A stretch of 64,000 nucleotides of DNA from Pararge aegeria (Eukaryota; Arthropoda; Insecta; Lepidoptera; Nymphalidae), in contig NC_053184.1 in assembly GCF_905163445.1 (NCBI RefSeq), positions 7,502,001-7,566,000 on the forward strand, written 5' to 3'. Shown piece after piece: positions 30,487-41,810 of the stretch. The translations under genes were made by a program, and so were the position numbers. The stretch's first letter is position 1; every line of letters begins with the position of its first letter. The notes below the pieces were generated by a model, which saw nothing but the letters and a program-made list of their open reading frames with translations, made no database searches and had not been told where the DNA came from.

Positions 30487-30682
30487 GCTCCAACTTAAGA
30501 GATAGGATAGCGTAGATCTTTAATTATAGTCGCAATTCTATTTTGTTGCAAATTATTTGTCTTTAATTAATTGACAGTCACATGTTATACATATATATAC
30601 TACTATACTCATTTAAGGTTTAACGATACTGAATACTTTAAAAACCAAATCAAACGCAGACGAAGTCGCGGGCAACAGCTAG
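30487..30682 (+). mobile_element. Helitron-like element, right part
   Basis: Continues the copy begun at 25457 and follows 12284..12471. It ends with the small hairpin 'gcagacgaagtcgcg' and CTAG (30679..30682) before T. Confidence 0.75.
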
Positions 30683-31231
30683 TATAATTATAATTATTAC
30701 AGCGCTTTACAAAAGCGTGGTAGGTAACAGGTAAACCTCTAAATCCTTATCTCTTATGAGAGAGGAAGCCTAAGCCCAGCTCTGGAATACTTATAGCCTG
30801 TGATGGTGAGAAAAGTTAAATCCCATCTTTAAAATAAAACTAGGTTAGCATAAAAGCAGAAGAGGTAGAAAGTAAAAAAGTTCATAAAAGGCAACGGCCG
30901 TGTGTCACTCATTCTAAGGGCGGTTTAAGTCGCCAGTCACTGGCCATACCGGCTATAATAGGGCATATTATCTCCCTATTGACCCAGTACAAGGTGCGAT
31001 ACTAACATCGGGGTGTAAGGACGTTACAATGTAAGATAATAAGCTACGGGGCAAAGGAAGGCGGTCTTGTTATCGATCTAATCAAATACTATATTCTATT
31101 GCTTTACATATGGTGAGCTCAATAAATTTAGAAGCGTTATTTTTTATTTGATTATGTAACTGTAACTTCACTGAGTCTCATTACCATGATTACAAACATT
31201 AATAATGTTTAAAATATCTTATAATTATCTT
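30683..31231. other. No gene seen; one RTE-like scrap
   Basis: 30735..30810 has 'gagaggaagcctaagcccag' then 'tatagcctgtgatggtgag', a diverged RTE-like 3' end. The remainder is plain. Confidence 0.4.
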
Positions 31232-31690
31232 CAACCAATTTCTGGCCTACTACGACACGGGGTCTCCTTTTGATAGAGAAGTGTTTTAGATAGCCTTCAC
31301 GCACCTTTGAGGTCATGATGGAGACCTCTTATGAGTGCAGGTTTTCTCACAATGTTTTTATTTCTTTTAATTTAAAACGCTCGTAACTCCGAAATTTTAG
31401 AGGTGCGTGCCGCACTTTTATCACGTGTATTTTTACATTCTCTTGAGAATATTATAGAGAACTCACAAGCAGGTTTTTTCGAGATGTTTGCCTGGACCGT
31501 CACAACATGTGTTTAAGTGCTTAAAACGTACATAACTCCAAAAAGTGAGAGGTGCGTTCCAGGGATCGAACCCGGTCCCCCTGAAAGGGAATCCGAAGCC
31601 TTCCCCACTAGGCTATCACTGCTTTAGTGGGGTTTTGGGTTATCATCATATCAACCCATTACCGGCCCACTACTGGGCACAACCAGAACC
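31232..31690 (-). repeat. Cluster of family B SINE copies (one and two partial)
   Basis: Copy 1 (31232..~31430) has the tail side ('ctggcctactacgacacggg') through 'taactccgaaattttagagg'. Copy 2 (~31435..31625) repeats 'gagaactcacaagcaggttt', 'acataactcc' and the full head with box B (agggatcgaacccggt) and box A (cactaggctatcactgct). A third copy's tail (31636..31690) begins 'atatcaacccattaccggcc'. All lie on the minus strand, as if inserted repeatedly or locally duplicated. Confidence 0.7.
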
Positions 31691-34600
31691 GTTTATATCA
31701 CTGGTGAATTCAATGTTTCTAGATAGAAAGATTTTGAGAAATTGAAGCCAAGTAAAATCGGTTTACCAGTTTTTTTTTTGCTTTGAATACAAACATGAAT
31801 AAAAAAATATCATACCGCAAGTCCTGTGAAATTTACTCTACTAGGACAGTAAGGTCCGCCCCCAGAAATGTTCCTCGCGGCTCCTTTATCCATTGTTGCT
31901 AAATGCATGCAATGTTAATTTTATTTATTAGTCCCTTTTATTACTAGTTGAATTGCGGAATAGTAACATTTGGTCAATGTAGGCGGTATCTCTTAGAGTG
32001 ATCGATGCGTTAAATTGATTTTAGTTTTTGTATCGCAACCTTGTGCAATATGCAAAGAAAATATTGGGACGTCCATTATCAAATTTAATTATTAAGATTT
32101 TAAAGTCATAAAAACCTATATAAAAATCTCTAAATTATAGGGCAGGGAATATGATTGTTTCAAACTATCAATTCGCGTTAAAATAAAACAATGCAGGGCC
32201 ACTTTCAATTAGGTACTCTATCATCATAATTCATAATTCATTTAGTGCATAAACTGTGTTCATAATATAATTGGTTTTATTATATTATCAGCGAAAAAAG
32301 ATGCTTTTAAAAAAAAGCAAAACGCACATGTCATTTACTTAAAAAAACAATATATATAATTTAGTGATGTCAATTATTGTAAGTGTCATTGTTTAAAATT
32401 TAATATTTTTTTTGTTAAATGCTTTACTTAATATTATTTATTCATAACCAACATTTTATTTACTGAATAAGAATAACTATTCAATAACCACAGCCAGGGG
32501 TCCCTACGAAAGCAGTGATAGGTCACGCAAACTTGGAGACAATTTGTTTGTATTTTAACCCACATAGCGTAACTACTTTTGAGGTAGAAAGCAGAGTTGG
32601 GTTTATTTGTCATGTAAGTACCAATGTGCTAACGTGTCTAGTATTATACCTGCTTTAATAAAAATATCAATAGTCATATCAATGGTGATCATGATTCTTC
32701 TTGAAATGATGATAACCAATACTTAAAATCTGTACTTATACATTGATCTCTAGTTAATCTTATGCCAGTAGTCCGTGGAATTGCAAGCAATGTGTTCAGA
32801 AAAAAGATCGATGCATGATATTACACTTTAATTGGCTAGCTCAAAGTAAAATTCACATAAAGCATTTCACGCATAGATACGAGTTTTTCATATGCCATCA
32901 CTTATCTTAATTCACACACACATACGCTTAGGGTTTGTTTGTACGTATACCATATACTATAAAGTTTTATTCCTCTCGTTAGATACTTCATACATTCATT
33001 CATGGGATATATCTCTTTCCTTTTATGAAGAGTCTTATTAAAAGAAGATGAATAAGAATGCAAAAAAAACATATGACCCACTGACTTAAGCATTGATATA
33101 AATCTTTAACGCTTCGACACATTTTGACCACGCGTCAGGTTATGATCTGTATAAAATGCTTCGCTTTGTAGTCCTTTACGCTCGTACAATGGACGTCTAA
33201 CTTATAAATTTTAGTACGAACAAAGGCGCCATATTGACAATGTCGCTGAATATAATATCGATAAATGACGGCCGGACGATGGAGTAACCACGTCTTCGGA
33301 ATTTTCAGTATAATCTTCTCTTAGCTATATCTATATATAGCTGCTATAAATTGTAGCCTCAATCTTAAACGAGCTGTGTTAAATCTTTAGTACCTACTTA
33401 ATTTCAATTTGGTAAAACTTGGTTTTCTCGGATCCAAGGCAAAAATTATCCACCTATAATAGAAGGTAAATGTTTGTATCATAATATTTAGAAGAATAAA
33501 TAGACAATAAGACAATAACGCACTTTGAACACTCAAGTCTTACATGGGTGGTGAATAATTCTTAGGCACCTATGCTACGGGGAATATCCCTATGCATGCA
33601 TACTTGATTGGAACTTAGTACTTAACTTCGAAAATTCGAGCTTCTGTTTTTAATGTTATCCCTTTGATCCTTTCGTTTGATGTGTAGTTGGCAATACTAC
33701 AATACAAACATGACATTTATTATAATGTTCCTTGTGTTTCTATCCCTAACAGCTGGTAGCATAATAATTGCAAAATAATTTTAAGTTCGTATAAAAAGAT
33801 AAATTTTGTACAATTAAGTTCGGGAAATGTCTCAAATTAATCAATTTGATGTCAACACTACAGCACGGTGATATTAAAATATATCGGCCGTGAGATCGAA
33901 GTAAATCAATATTGATGATAGCTTAAATCATATTATACAGACCAGTTGTTTACAGCATTAAAGCTCGCTACTGAATGCCTGCATAAATCTTGCACTAAAT
34001 TATATCAACGGCTATCTCAAGCTCTTAAGCAAACTTCACACACATATATACATGTCTTTTCTTCGAGCGAAAATTGGCGGATATTTTAAGATAAATATTA
34101 ATATTCGCTAAAAAGTACATTAGAATAACATATTTTTTATTTTTATGCCTAAGCGGCTATAACTTAAAACTAACGAGAGCTTTTATTGGCCCACCCTTAG
34201 TCGTTAACCCGTCGGTTCATCCATACTCACTTTTGGTGATAAAACTTAAACCAATTCTGAAATTCCAAACCAATTCAATCACTTTGACCAATTCTGAAAC
34301 AATTTTACTAAATAATGATCGGAGAAAGTATAAAAAGATGTAACCCAAACCAAACTGTATATTATCTGTTCGTGTGTCATCAACTGCGTTGCGCTTGGTG
34401 CTTATTCTTGCCAGAAATAAAAAGACGTAGCAGTGGCATAAGTAAATAATATTGAAAGTTTATTTGTATAGTTATAGTTTTATTTCAAGTAAAGATTCAC
34501 TTAGTAAAAATAATAAACCAAAGAAGCATATTTATTTTTCCATACGAACGGTTTACTTATGACAACCCTATTGAAATAAAAGACCGACACATGCATAGTA

Positions 34601-36290
34601 CCTTCGCTACGCGACGCGTTAGGTACGCGTGACAGGTGACAGGAGTCACATGATTTTAATTTTGCAAGTTACGTTAGGGATGTATAGTATGATTTCTTTC
34701 AGTTAAAACTATTGCAGTGATTTCACAGATAAGTCTCAAAGTACACAATGTACCTCTAAAGCCTGTAAAGTATTATTTCGAATTTAATTTACATGTTGTA
34801 TAACCAATAACATAGGTCTCATTTTGTGGCAAGAATTGAAAAAGTTTTCTTTACGTTTAAACGTTGGTGGCATGTTACTTTTAAAGGCGGTGTCAGTTAA
34901 CGCATAGGTGTACGCTATTTCGACATTCATTCGAATTAATCCTGCAAAAAGTCTTCCGCTCAATTCCCCTTGAACGTCAAATGTTTGCTTTCGAAAAGGA
35001 TTTTAAAATGCAACAAGTTTTTGTGCAGTAAGTATCCCTGGATTGCAGTATGCAAAGCACCGATTCAGCTTCTGTTGTGGACTTAAACATTACAGTCTTG
35101 TTCTTCTTCGTCAACGTGATTTGTGTTTTATTACTGAAGCTACATAGTATGTTATCCAATGTAGAAGTCCACGCTCGATTCGATGCGGATATATCCCGAT
35201 CAACAATGGATACTATTTGATTGCTTCATTATGCGAAATCGGATTCGGTTCATTGTATATCATTTTGCATGTTATATCTGGTTGGATCCTAATTTAATCA
35301 TCTTGATGATTGGACCACCGGGTAAAGCTATGTATCGGGTGGGCTTAGCGCAGCGATTGAAGGTTGAGACAGTTTGGCATTGATATGTTGCATTTTTAAC
35401 TAGACATGAGCTAAAGATGCATTCGTTTCGTAATGCAAGACAGTTTAAGTACCCGCGTAACAAGATGAATACGTGACTGGATATAGACTCGTTCTAATAC
35501 AAAGTTATTAAATGCTGCCCGTAACGTCATTTACGTGATTTTTTTACGTGTAGTTATGCCTATGTCATTCTCTAACCCTTGAAATATCTCTATTCAAAAA
35601 AAAAGTGTCGATCTATTGTTCTGTGATAAACACGCACATTTGTCCCTCGTTCATCCTACACTTTTCCAAGATAAAAAGTATCTGATGCTATACCAGATGA
35701 TGTGCAAAATTTCATTCAGATCCGTTCTGCCATTTTGCCGTGATTGATTAACAAGCCAGCCATTCATCCAAATTGTCGACTTCCACTTTTCATGTGGTGT
35801 TTAGCAAACACGCTTCGATTCCCGGGTCAGGTAAATAACAACAGATTGGACTTTTCATTTAAAAAAAAACTAATTACAATGCTAAAATCAGAAAATTTGC
35901 GCTGCCAACCGCTGACAAGTACCTACTTATCCATCGTTCTTGTAATGGGCGTACGCAACGAATACAGAATAAGTACTACTATAGTTCGTTGGGGGTACTG
36001 TAACATCCCTTAACTTCTAGAATACATACCTACTATTATTGATTTACTTAGCAATAAAGTCAAACACTAATTAGTATGGTTATTTATACGGCAGTCTTAT
36101 TTCGATACTTAGTCAGTTGTTCAGGTATTAGCCTAATTGCTGACCAGCTACGGACCTGGTTTTCGCCTGGCTCAGCAATAAGCTAACTTCCTGAGCTCGA
36201 ATTACCAAATACTTTTTGTAGGTCCGCGTCGCGTACTACAGTAAGATCGTTTGAGTATAGCAGACGTCAGTATTAAGAGAATATTGGTAT
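31691..36290. other. No gene seen; 4.6 kb of AT-rich DNA
   Basis: No repeat family or coding frame I can defend. 33100..33310 is a GC-richer unique patch. 34180..34260 and 35160..35400 are also less AT-rich; the latter has two overlapping short frames on opposite strands with no domain. 36136..36183 is an imperfect hairpin (attgctga...tcagcaat). Confidence 0.4.
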
Positions 36291-36496
36291 AAAATAATAA
36301 ATAAACTATTTCTAGTGCTTGTTTTGTTTGATATGCCTGCACTAATTCTTAACAATAAATTCAATTAGAAATAATAATTAATTCAATTCGAATGTTGTTT
36401 GATATGACTGCACTAATTCTTAATAATTAATTCAATTAGAATTAGTGCAGTCATATCAAACAACACAAGCACTAGAAATAGTTTATTTATTATTTT
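36291..36496. repeat. Inverted repeat, about 58-bp arms, with a third direct copy inside
   Basis: The left arm (36291..36349) and right arm (36439..36496) are reverse complements with two mismatches. Both contain 'taaactatttctagtgcttg' and the gtttgatatg...tgcactaattct motif. A third, direct copy of part of the arm (ttgtttgatatgactgcact) sits in the loop near 36394. It could be a fold-back element or the result of template switching. No target duplication found. Confidence 0.85.
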
Positions 36497-37258
36497 AGGT
36501 TATTCAATTAGAATAAATTATTAAGAATTAGTGTAACGGGCAATATTATTGTAAACTTATACAGTAGTCTTTCTTAATAAATAAGTCGATTAATTTTATG
36601 GAAACTCGTGACTTCGAATTTTTTATTTTCATATTTGATAGCTACTTAGACATGTTGTAATATGCATATTAATGCACCGTTTTGTGGGAACGATTAATCT
36701 GTATTTGGGATATGCTTTATGGTTTTTTGAATGTCGTTAAGGGGGAATTTGTCGTTTAATTACTCCACCTGATTAACACTAATATATGGCAGTGATTTAA
36801 TTGTAATATCTAAAGTTTTTACGACTCGGCCTCCCATTAAGAACAAAATTACTTTAGCTGGGTACGAAACGGGTAAATTTATATTTGTAATTTCATTCTT
36901 TCAGTATGATATAACATTCTATGGAAGCAAAGCGAAATAAATCATCATTATTCCAATGATGAGCGGCTCAGGCCGCTCTCAATAGGCAAGATGGCTATAA
37001 GGGCTTAAACCCTACAAGCTGCTCCAGTATTGCTTGGCGGAATGTTACTGTCATCAGTATGATCATTACTACCTGTTGGGAGTATATTATATATCTAAGT
37101 ACCGTCGTAGAATTATCGAGACCATGTTGAAGGAGAAATAACATCTAAAAAACCGTTAATAATAATCGAAGTGAACTTATAATGTTCATAGGCCTGCAAT
37201 CCTTATTGATTTTATGAACTCAAACTTTGATTATTTATCCAATTTACTTCTTCTTCTT
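36497..37258. other. No gene seen
   Basis: AT-rich. 36955..37070 is less AT-rich ('gagcggctcaggccgctc' hairpin-like) and may be an old LINE fragment. Confidence 0.35.
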
Positions 37259-37590
37259 CTATTTGTGCCTCTCCGCTGAAAGTCGGCCATCAGCTAAGTG
37301 ATCTTCTCGCGGTCTTGCGCCAAGTGAAACAAAATTTTCCACTCTAGCAATGTTTGTCCATTCACGGATGTTGCGCAACCAGGTCTTCTTTCTTCTTCTA
37401 ACGCGATGTTTGCCCTGTACTTTGCCCATCTATATAAGCTGGAGCAGTTGGTATCGCTCATGTCCCAAGACGTGGCCCAGATATCGACTTTTCGTCTTTT
37501 AATGGTTTGCAGTAACTCTAGGCTTCTGGCGACGCGCTGGATACTCTCACGTGCATAAATGATCGCAGAGATCCTTTTGACTTTTGTAAC
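37259..37590 (-). pseudogene. LINE reverse transcriptase C-terminal pseudogene fragment
   Basis: On the minus strand the reading gives SIQRVARSLELLQTIKRRK, a frameshift, then YLGHVLGHERYQLLQLI, a stop, MGKVQGKHRV and KKTWLRNIREWTNIARVE, before diverging to a stop at 37259..37261. The LGH(V)-x-R and WLRNIREW motifs are typical of the C-terminus of a lepidopteran LINE reverse transcriptase (RTE-like group or relative). One frameshift and one internal stop make it non-functional. Confidence 0.8.
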
Positions 37591-37830
37591 AAATTACCGA
37601 ATGGAATCTTCTTATTGACTCTTAATAAGTTCAAAGTTTATATAAAACGTAAGCTTATAGAAAAACCCTATTAAATATTAAGGATTACTTACGATAAAAT
37701 AGCTTGGGTGTGAATTGCTCTAAGATCATAGCTAATTATTAATCGGTTGTGATAACAAAATATAGTACCCGTTTTAGTTTGTTGTGGGCTCTTCTTAGAC
37801 CACTAGTTTAAGTAACCCTAGGTTTAAGTA
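37591..37830 (+). repeat. LINE 3' end (family C), plus strand
   Basis: The reverse complement matches 21890..22140: 'aacgtaagcttatagaaaaa', 'agcttgggtgtgaattgctc', 'ttgtgataacaaa' and 'ttgttgtgggctcttcttag'. The tail end is missing. It lies immediately downstream of the RT pseudogene but on the other strand, so the two are separate insertions. Confidence 0.65.
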
Positions 37831-38550
37831 ACAATTATCTCACATGTTTGAGAATATATAAGTTTGAATTTCACCGATTTATATCAATATTTTAATTTTA
37901 AAAATTTAATTTAATAAAACTAAAAACGGCAGTTTTAGAACACACTGTATTGAGATCTCAAGATCTGTATTTGAAATATTGAAATACGAAGGTGCATTTG
38001 GCATTATTTATCTGAGAACGCAGAGACGTTCGAATCTATTGCCTTCACGAGTTTTCATTCAGTTTGATCGGCTCCAATTTGCCTGCCGATGATGTCTTAT
38101 TTTCAACATGGTGGTCCCGTTCACCGTATAATACGCTATTGATCTATTGTTTAGCGTAAGACGTCCATCTAAATCTTTTAGCTTAGTCAATGTCCAGAAT
38201 ATTTACTGCATCTTAAACTATATTAATGTTGCTAGGCAAATTGGTTTAGGATAAGTTTTGAAAGTGGCTTATAACAAGATGAGATAATAAAACTAAAATT
38301 GAGTAATAAATAGGTTTATTTATATTTATACTTTATTTTTTATGTATAAGTTACTATCTACTTAAATTTATAAAAAATATCTACTTACTATGGTAGGTAC
38401 CTATCATATGCTCCATATCAGATTACGGGATAAATTTACTAGTGCTATCCTTTTCATATTCTTTCTCATTAGACAAGGATAGCAATACTAAATTCAATTT
38501 GTTATCTGAACATTCTGAGTTAGGATTATATTTTACAGTATTAAGATATA
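37831..38550. other. No gene seen
   Basis: AT-rich; 38000..38110 is GC-richer, with no frame supported. Confidence 0.4.
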
Positions 38551-38964
38551 TAAATCTCTCCCTACTTAGACAACAGTACTTCAATATAAAGACAAACCTA
38601 AAAAAATATTGTAGATTTAACCCAATAAAGCAATTATCACTAACAGCAGTTAACAAGCATTATTAGTAGTACTTAATCATTAGGTACTAACGTAACGTCA
38701 AAGGTTGTCCTAACGTCAAAGTTTGTCTGGAAGAGATCACTTTAGCGATAAGACCACTCTTCCATTCTAAGTTTAAAAATTAAAAAAAGAACAACAACAA
38801 GTAGGCCTAGTTTATAAGCACTTTTAAACGTCAAGTCAGTCTGTTTGTAGTGACTCTACTTCTTCTGTAGATAGATAGATAGATAGATCTTTATTTGCAT
38901 AATACACACGTTTACATAGATGTCATTTAAATATCAATTACGTAGTCTCAGTGTATTTCCATTA
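38551..38964 (-). repeat. Composite repeat, inverted partner of 24905..25325
   Basis: Reverse complement of the composite: 'ctccctacttagacaacagt', 'taacagcagttaacaagca', 'aacgtcaagtcagtctgttt', the TAGA run at 38873..38890 and 'atttaaatatcaattacgta'. The same junctions between its parts occur in both copies. Confidence 0.8.
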
Positions 38965-39125
38965 AGAGTTATTCCATTGGACCCAACTGAGCCACAGCAA
39001 TGGCTTGAGTACATTTATTTAATTAAGTCAATGTTTAGAACATTAGAGGTGAAATAATTACTGTGAATTGCTAAACGGAATGAAGTGACTGTGACCTCTT
39101 CGAAAAATACTTCTATTTTCAGCGT

Positions 39126-39394
39126 CAGCCGACTGGCGTAGTGGGCAGCGGCGCTGCTTTCTGAGTCCAAGGCCGTGCGTTCGATTCCCACTACTGGAAA
39201 ATGTTTGTGTGATGAGCATAAATGTTATTCAGTGTCTGGGTGTTTATATGTATATTCTAAGTATTTAGGTATATTATTCATAAAAATATTCATCAGTCAT
39301 CTTAGTACCCATAACAAAAGCTAACGCTTACTTTGGGGCTAGATGGCGATGTGTATGTATGTATGTGTATTTATTTATTATTTATTTATTTATA
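39126..39394 (+). repeat. tRNA-derived SINE (family A), full length
   Basis: Box A in 'gactggcgtagtgggcagcg', box B in 'gttcgattcccactac', then the body (gttattcagtgtctgggtgt) and tail (ggggctagatggcgatgtgt) ending in TATG and ATTT repeats. This copy has the best box B. Confidence 0.92.
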
Positions 39395-39972
39395 ATACTA
39401 CTTAAGTGAAGTAATTTTTGATGCTTTAATATTAGTTGTGTAAACAATTTCTGTATGTTTATAATAATTCTGTAGCTTACACCTTGCATAAACAATAACT
39501 TTGATAGCTAGATGATGGAAAGAAAAAGTATTATACATCCAAACTAAACCGTTTTGTTTCCACTAATAAAATCATCTCACACGTCATACAAGGAAAGTTG
39601 AATAGGCACTCGAGATCCGAAAAAGGTGTTGCACAAAGGGAACATTAGTAATGTGCCATGAAGAAGTGTAAAAGAAGTGTAAGTGTACACTCTGTAACAG
39701 GCATAACAATGGGGTATCGATTCCTCGAAGTCACAAGTCCGAACGGCAAAGTCGCCGACGTCTGTATCCTCTGACGTTAAATTTAGCGTTAGTGATCCCA
39801 TCTATACGCATTATGTGTAACCTTTTGAAACCTTTGAAAGTAAAAGCAGAAAGTACGCATAAGTAAGGGATCTATTAGTCCATAACATGTGTAGGGTGAG
39901 TTAACTGGATTACTGACAGCAGTGTAGTGAAATTTTACATTCCATTTATTTTGTATATAAAATAACATGAGT
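39395..39972. other. No gene seen
   Basis: Two minus-strand frames (39577.. and 39789..) have no domain and the second runs into a hairpin; not called. Confidence 0.4.
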
Positions 39973-40044
39973 AAATCGCTTTTTTTTAAAGTAAATAGTG
40001 AGGAACCAAATGGCCCGCCTGATGGTAAGTGGAAAATCTTCTTT
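39973..40044 (-). repeat. Short LINE 3' end with poly(T)
   Basis: A T run at 39981..39988 followed by 'aaagtaaatagtgaggaacc' and 'ggcccgcctgatggtaagtg', a pattern I associate with lepidopteran LINE 3' ends inserted on the minus strand. Confidence 0.45.
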
Positions 40045-40080
40045 AAATAGGGCAACACTTTGCGAAGTGTTGCCCTATTT
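40045..40080. repeat. Perfect hairpin, 16-bp arms
   Basis: 'aaatagggcaacactt', loop tgcg, exact reverse complement. It directly follows the LINE fragment. Confidence 0.9.
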
Positions 40081-41200
40081 ACAGGAGCACTTAACTCTTC
40101 CACCAAGTAACACTTTCTACTAATTGCTGTCGTGTCCGTAAACCTGAGGCGCAGGGTTTATTTAAGCCTAATGTGCCCATATCTAAACCGACAACCGACG
40201 TGTTTTAGGCTAGAACAGAAGCCTTGATAGCAGCACAAATATGCATGGTGGTAGAACTTTCTCGGACGAGCTCTACTACAAATAAAAAAAAATTGAAATT
40301 ATCAAAATAATAAATTTAATCGATGCAATAACTTAGCTATTGTTTAAAATACTATAACATACTCGCAAAAGGCCGATGAACAGGTGAGTGATAATTTTGG
40401 ACACAAATGCGGAAAGCCTGGGTGGTATGCCATACTCAAAAACTAGCTTCAATTTCACGTAACTTTTAGTAACAGCCGCAACGTCAATCTGCCATGTTTT
40501 TACAACAATAACGCACTAAAAAATAATTTGTCACCGTTGTTCCGCAGAAAGCACCAACCGAATAAACATTTATTCACCTACATACTCACTAATAAATTAA
40601 TAACAGGAAATTCGGTGATCAATTAAAGCTTCACTCCCGTTACAATGGTTTTTTTCATAGCTGAAACGGACATCTGCATTTTTATTCACACCGGTTCGTA
40701 TGAATTGTTATAACCCTTTATGAGAGTAATATCGGACCTCGTTTACATTAACTTATGATGGTGCTGTATTTTAAGTCGGCTTTACATCCTCGCATACTAG
40801 TGTGGAAATGCTCACTCATTTAGCAAGACTTTAAGCAAGCATTTTATATGGTTTTTAAATATTATAATAAAATTTCTCTTATTTTATTAGTGTACGCAAC
40901 GATGTTGTTTTTAAAAGTACATAAATGAAGGTGTATACGTTATACATAACAACGTAAAAATTTTCTCTTTTAATTTAATTTTATTTCTATTTTTTTCTTT
41001 TTGGCTGTGGTTACACCTCGTTTTCATGTTCTCAATATTTTGGGTTTTGTTGTTGTTTATTACTGTCCACAATTTATAATTATAATTATCTATGTCACTT
41101 TTATTTTAAATGACTGGTATCTGTTTTTTTTTCTTATTTAAGCTAGTGTATATTTGTTTTATAAGTAACGCTTGTAATTGACAAACATACGGAAAATATT
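40081..41200. other. No gene seen
   Basis: 40150..40292 ('ggtggtagaactttctcgga' and an A run at its right end) may be an old LINE 3' end. The rest is AT-rich. Confidence 0.35.
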
Positions 41201-41250
41201 ACTTATTATATGCCAACTGCATATGATTATGCAGTAGGCATATAATAAGT
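41201..41250. repeat. Hairpin, about 23-bp arms
   Basis: 'acttattatatgcc' with 'actgcata' pairs with 'tatgcagt' and 'ggcatataataagt', allowing one unpaired base. Terminal loop tgat. Confidence 0.9.
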
Positions 41251-41670
41251 AAAAAGTAAGTTGTTTTTGTGAACATATTATAATATTATTATCCCATAGT
41301 AAACTACGACTTAACTTTACCTACTAGGTACAGGATCCTTATGCGAAGCCACCTATAATATACATTTATTAATTCAAATACAAATTCTTTAATATTTAAA
41401 ATTAATTTCAAATACAATTTTTTTCTTTCATGTAGCCCTTTAACAGGCACTTATGAAACGTTTACTCATAAATGTTTACATAATTGAAAACCTTGGTTAC
41501 TGAAACCAACTGTTTCTTTTGCAACAACTTAGTCTATCCGAATTTGGCCGCAAAACGTATTTGATCACATTTTTCCTCGGTTTCAATATAAGGTAAAGCT
41601 TTTCTCTTCTTCCAATAACGCTCTAGCAAAAATTATCTATTTTCTACCCTTCTTTATGGCTAATTATTGT
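41251..41670. other. No gene seen
   Basis: AT-rich spacer. Confidence 0.4.
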
Positions 41671-41810
41671 GCGTCAGGGATCAAACTCGGTCCCTGCGAA
41701 AGGGAGGTCGAAGTCCTAACCACTATGTATTTTATTATATTCTCGGTGTACTATAACAGTGTATTGATTCATTAATTCATTTATTCATTCGCTAGGCTAT
41801 CACTGTTTTT
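41671..41810 (-). repeat. Family B SINE head with an insertion inside box A
   Basis: 'agggatcaaactcggtccct' and 'gtcctaaccacta' belong to the head. The next expected bases 'ggctatcactg' come only at 41795. The 41726..41790 insert resembles the end of LINE family D (57650..57720): 'ggtgtact' and repeated attcatt words. A LINE tail therefore landed in a SINE head. Confidence 0.65.

Noticed and set aside
36136..36183. Structured RNA element
   Set aside because: Only an imperfect hairpin with no flanking support.
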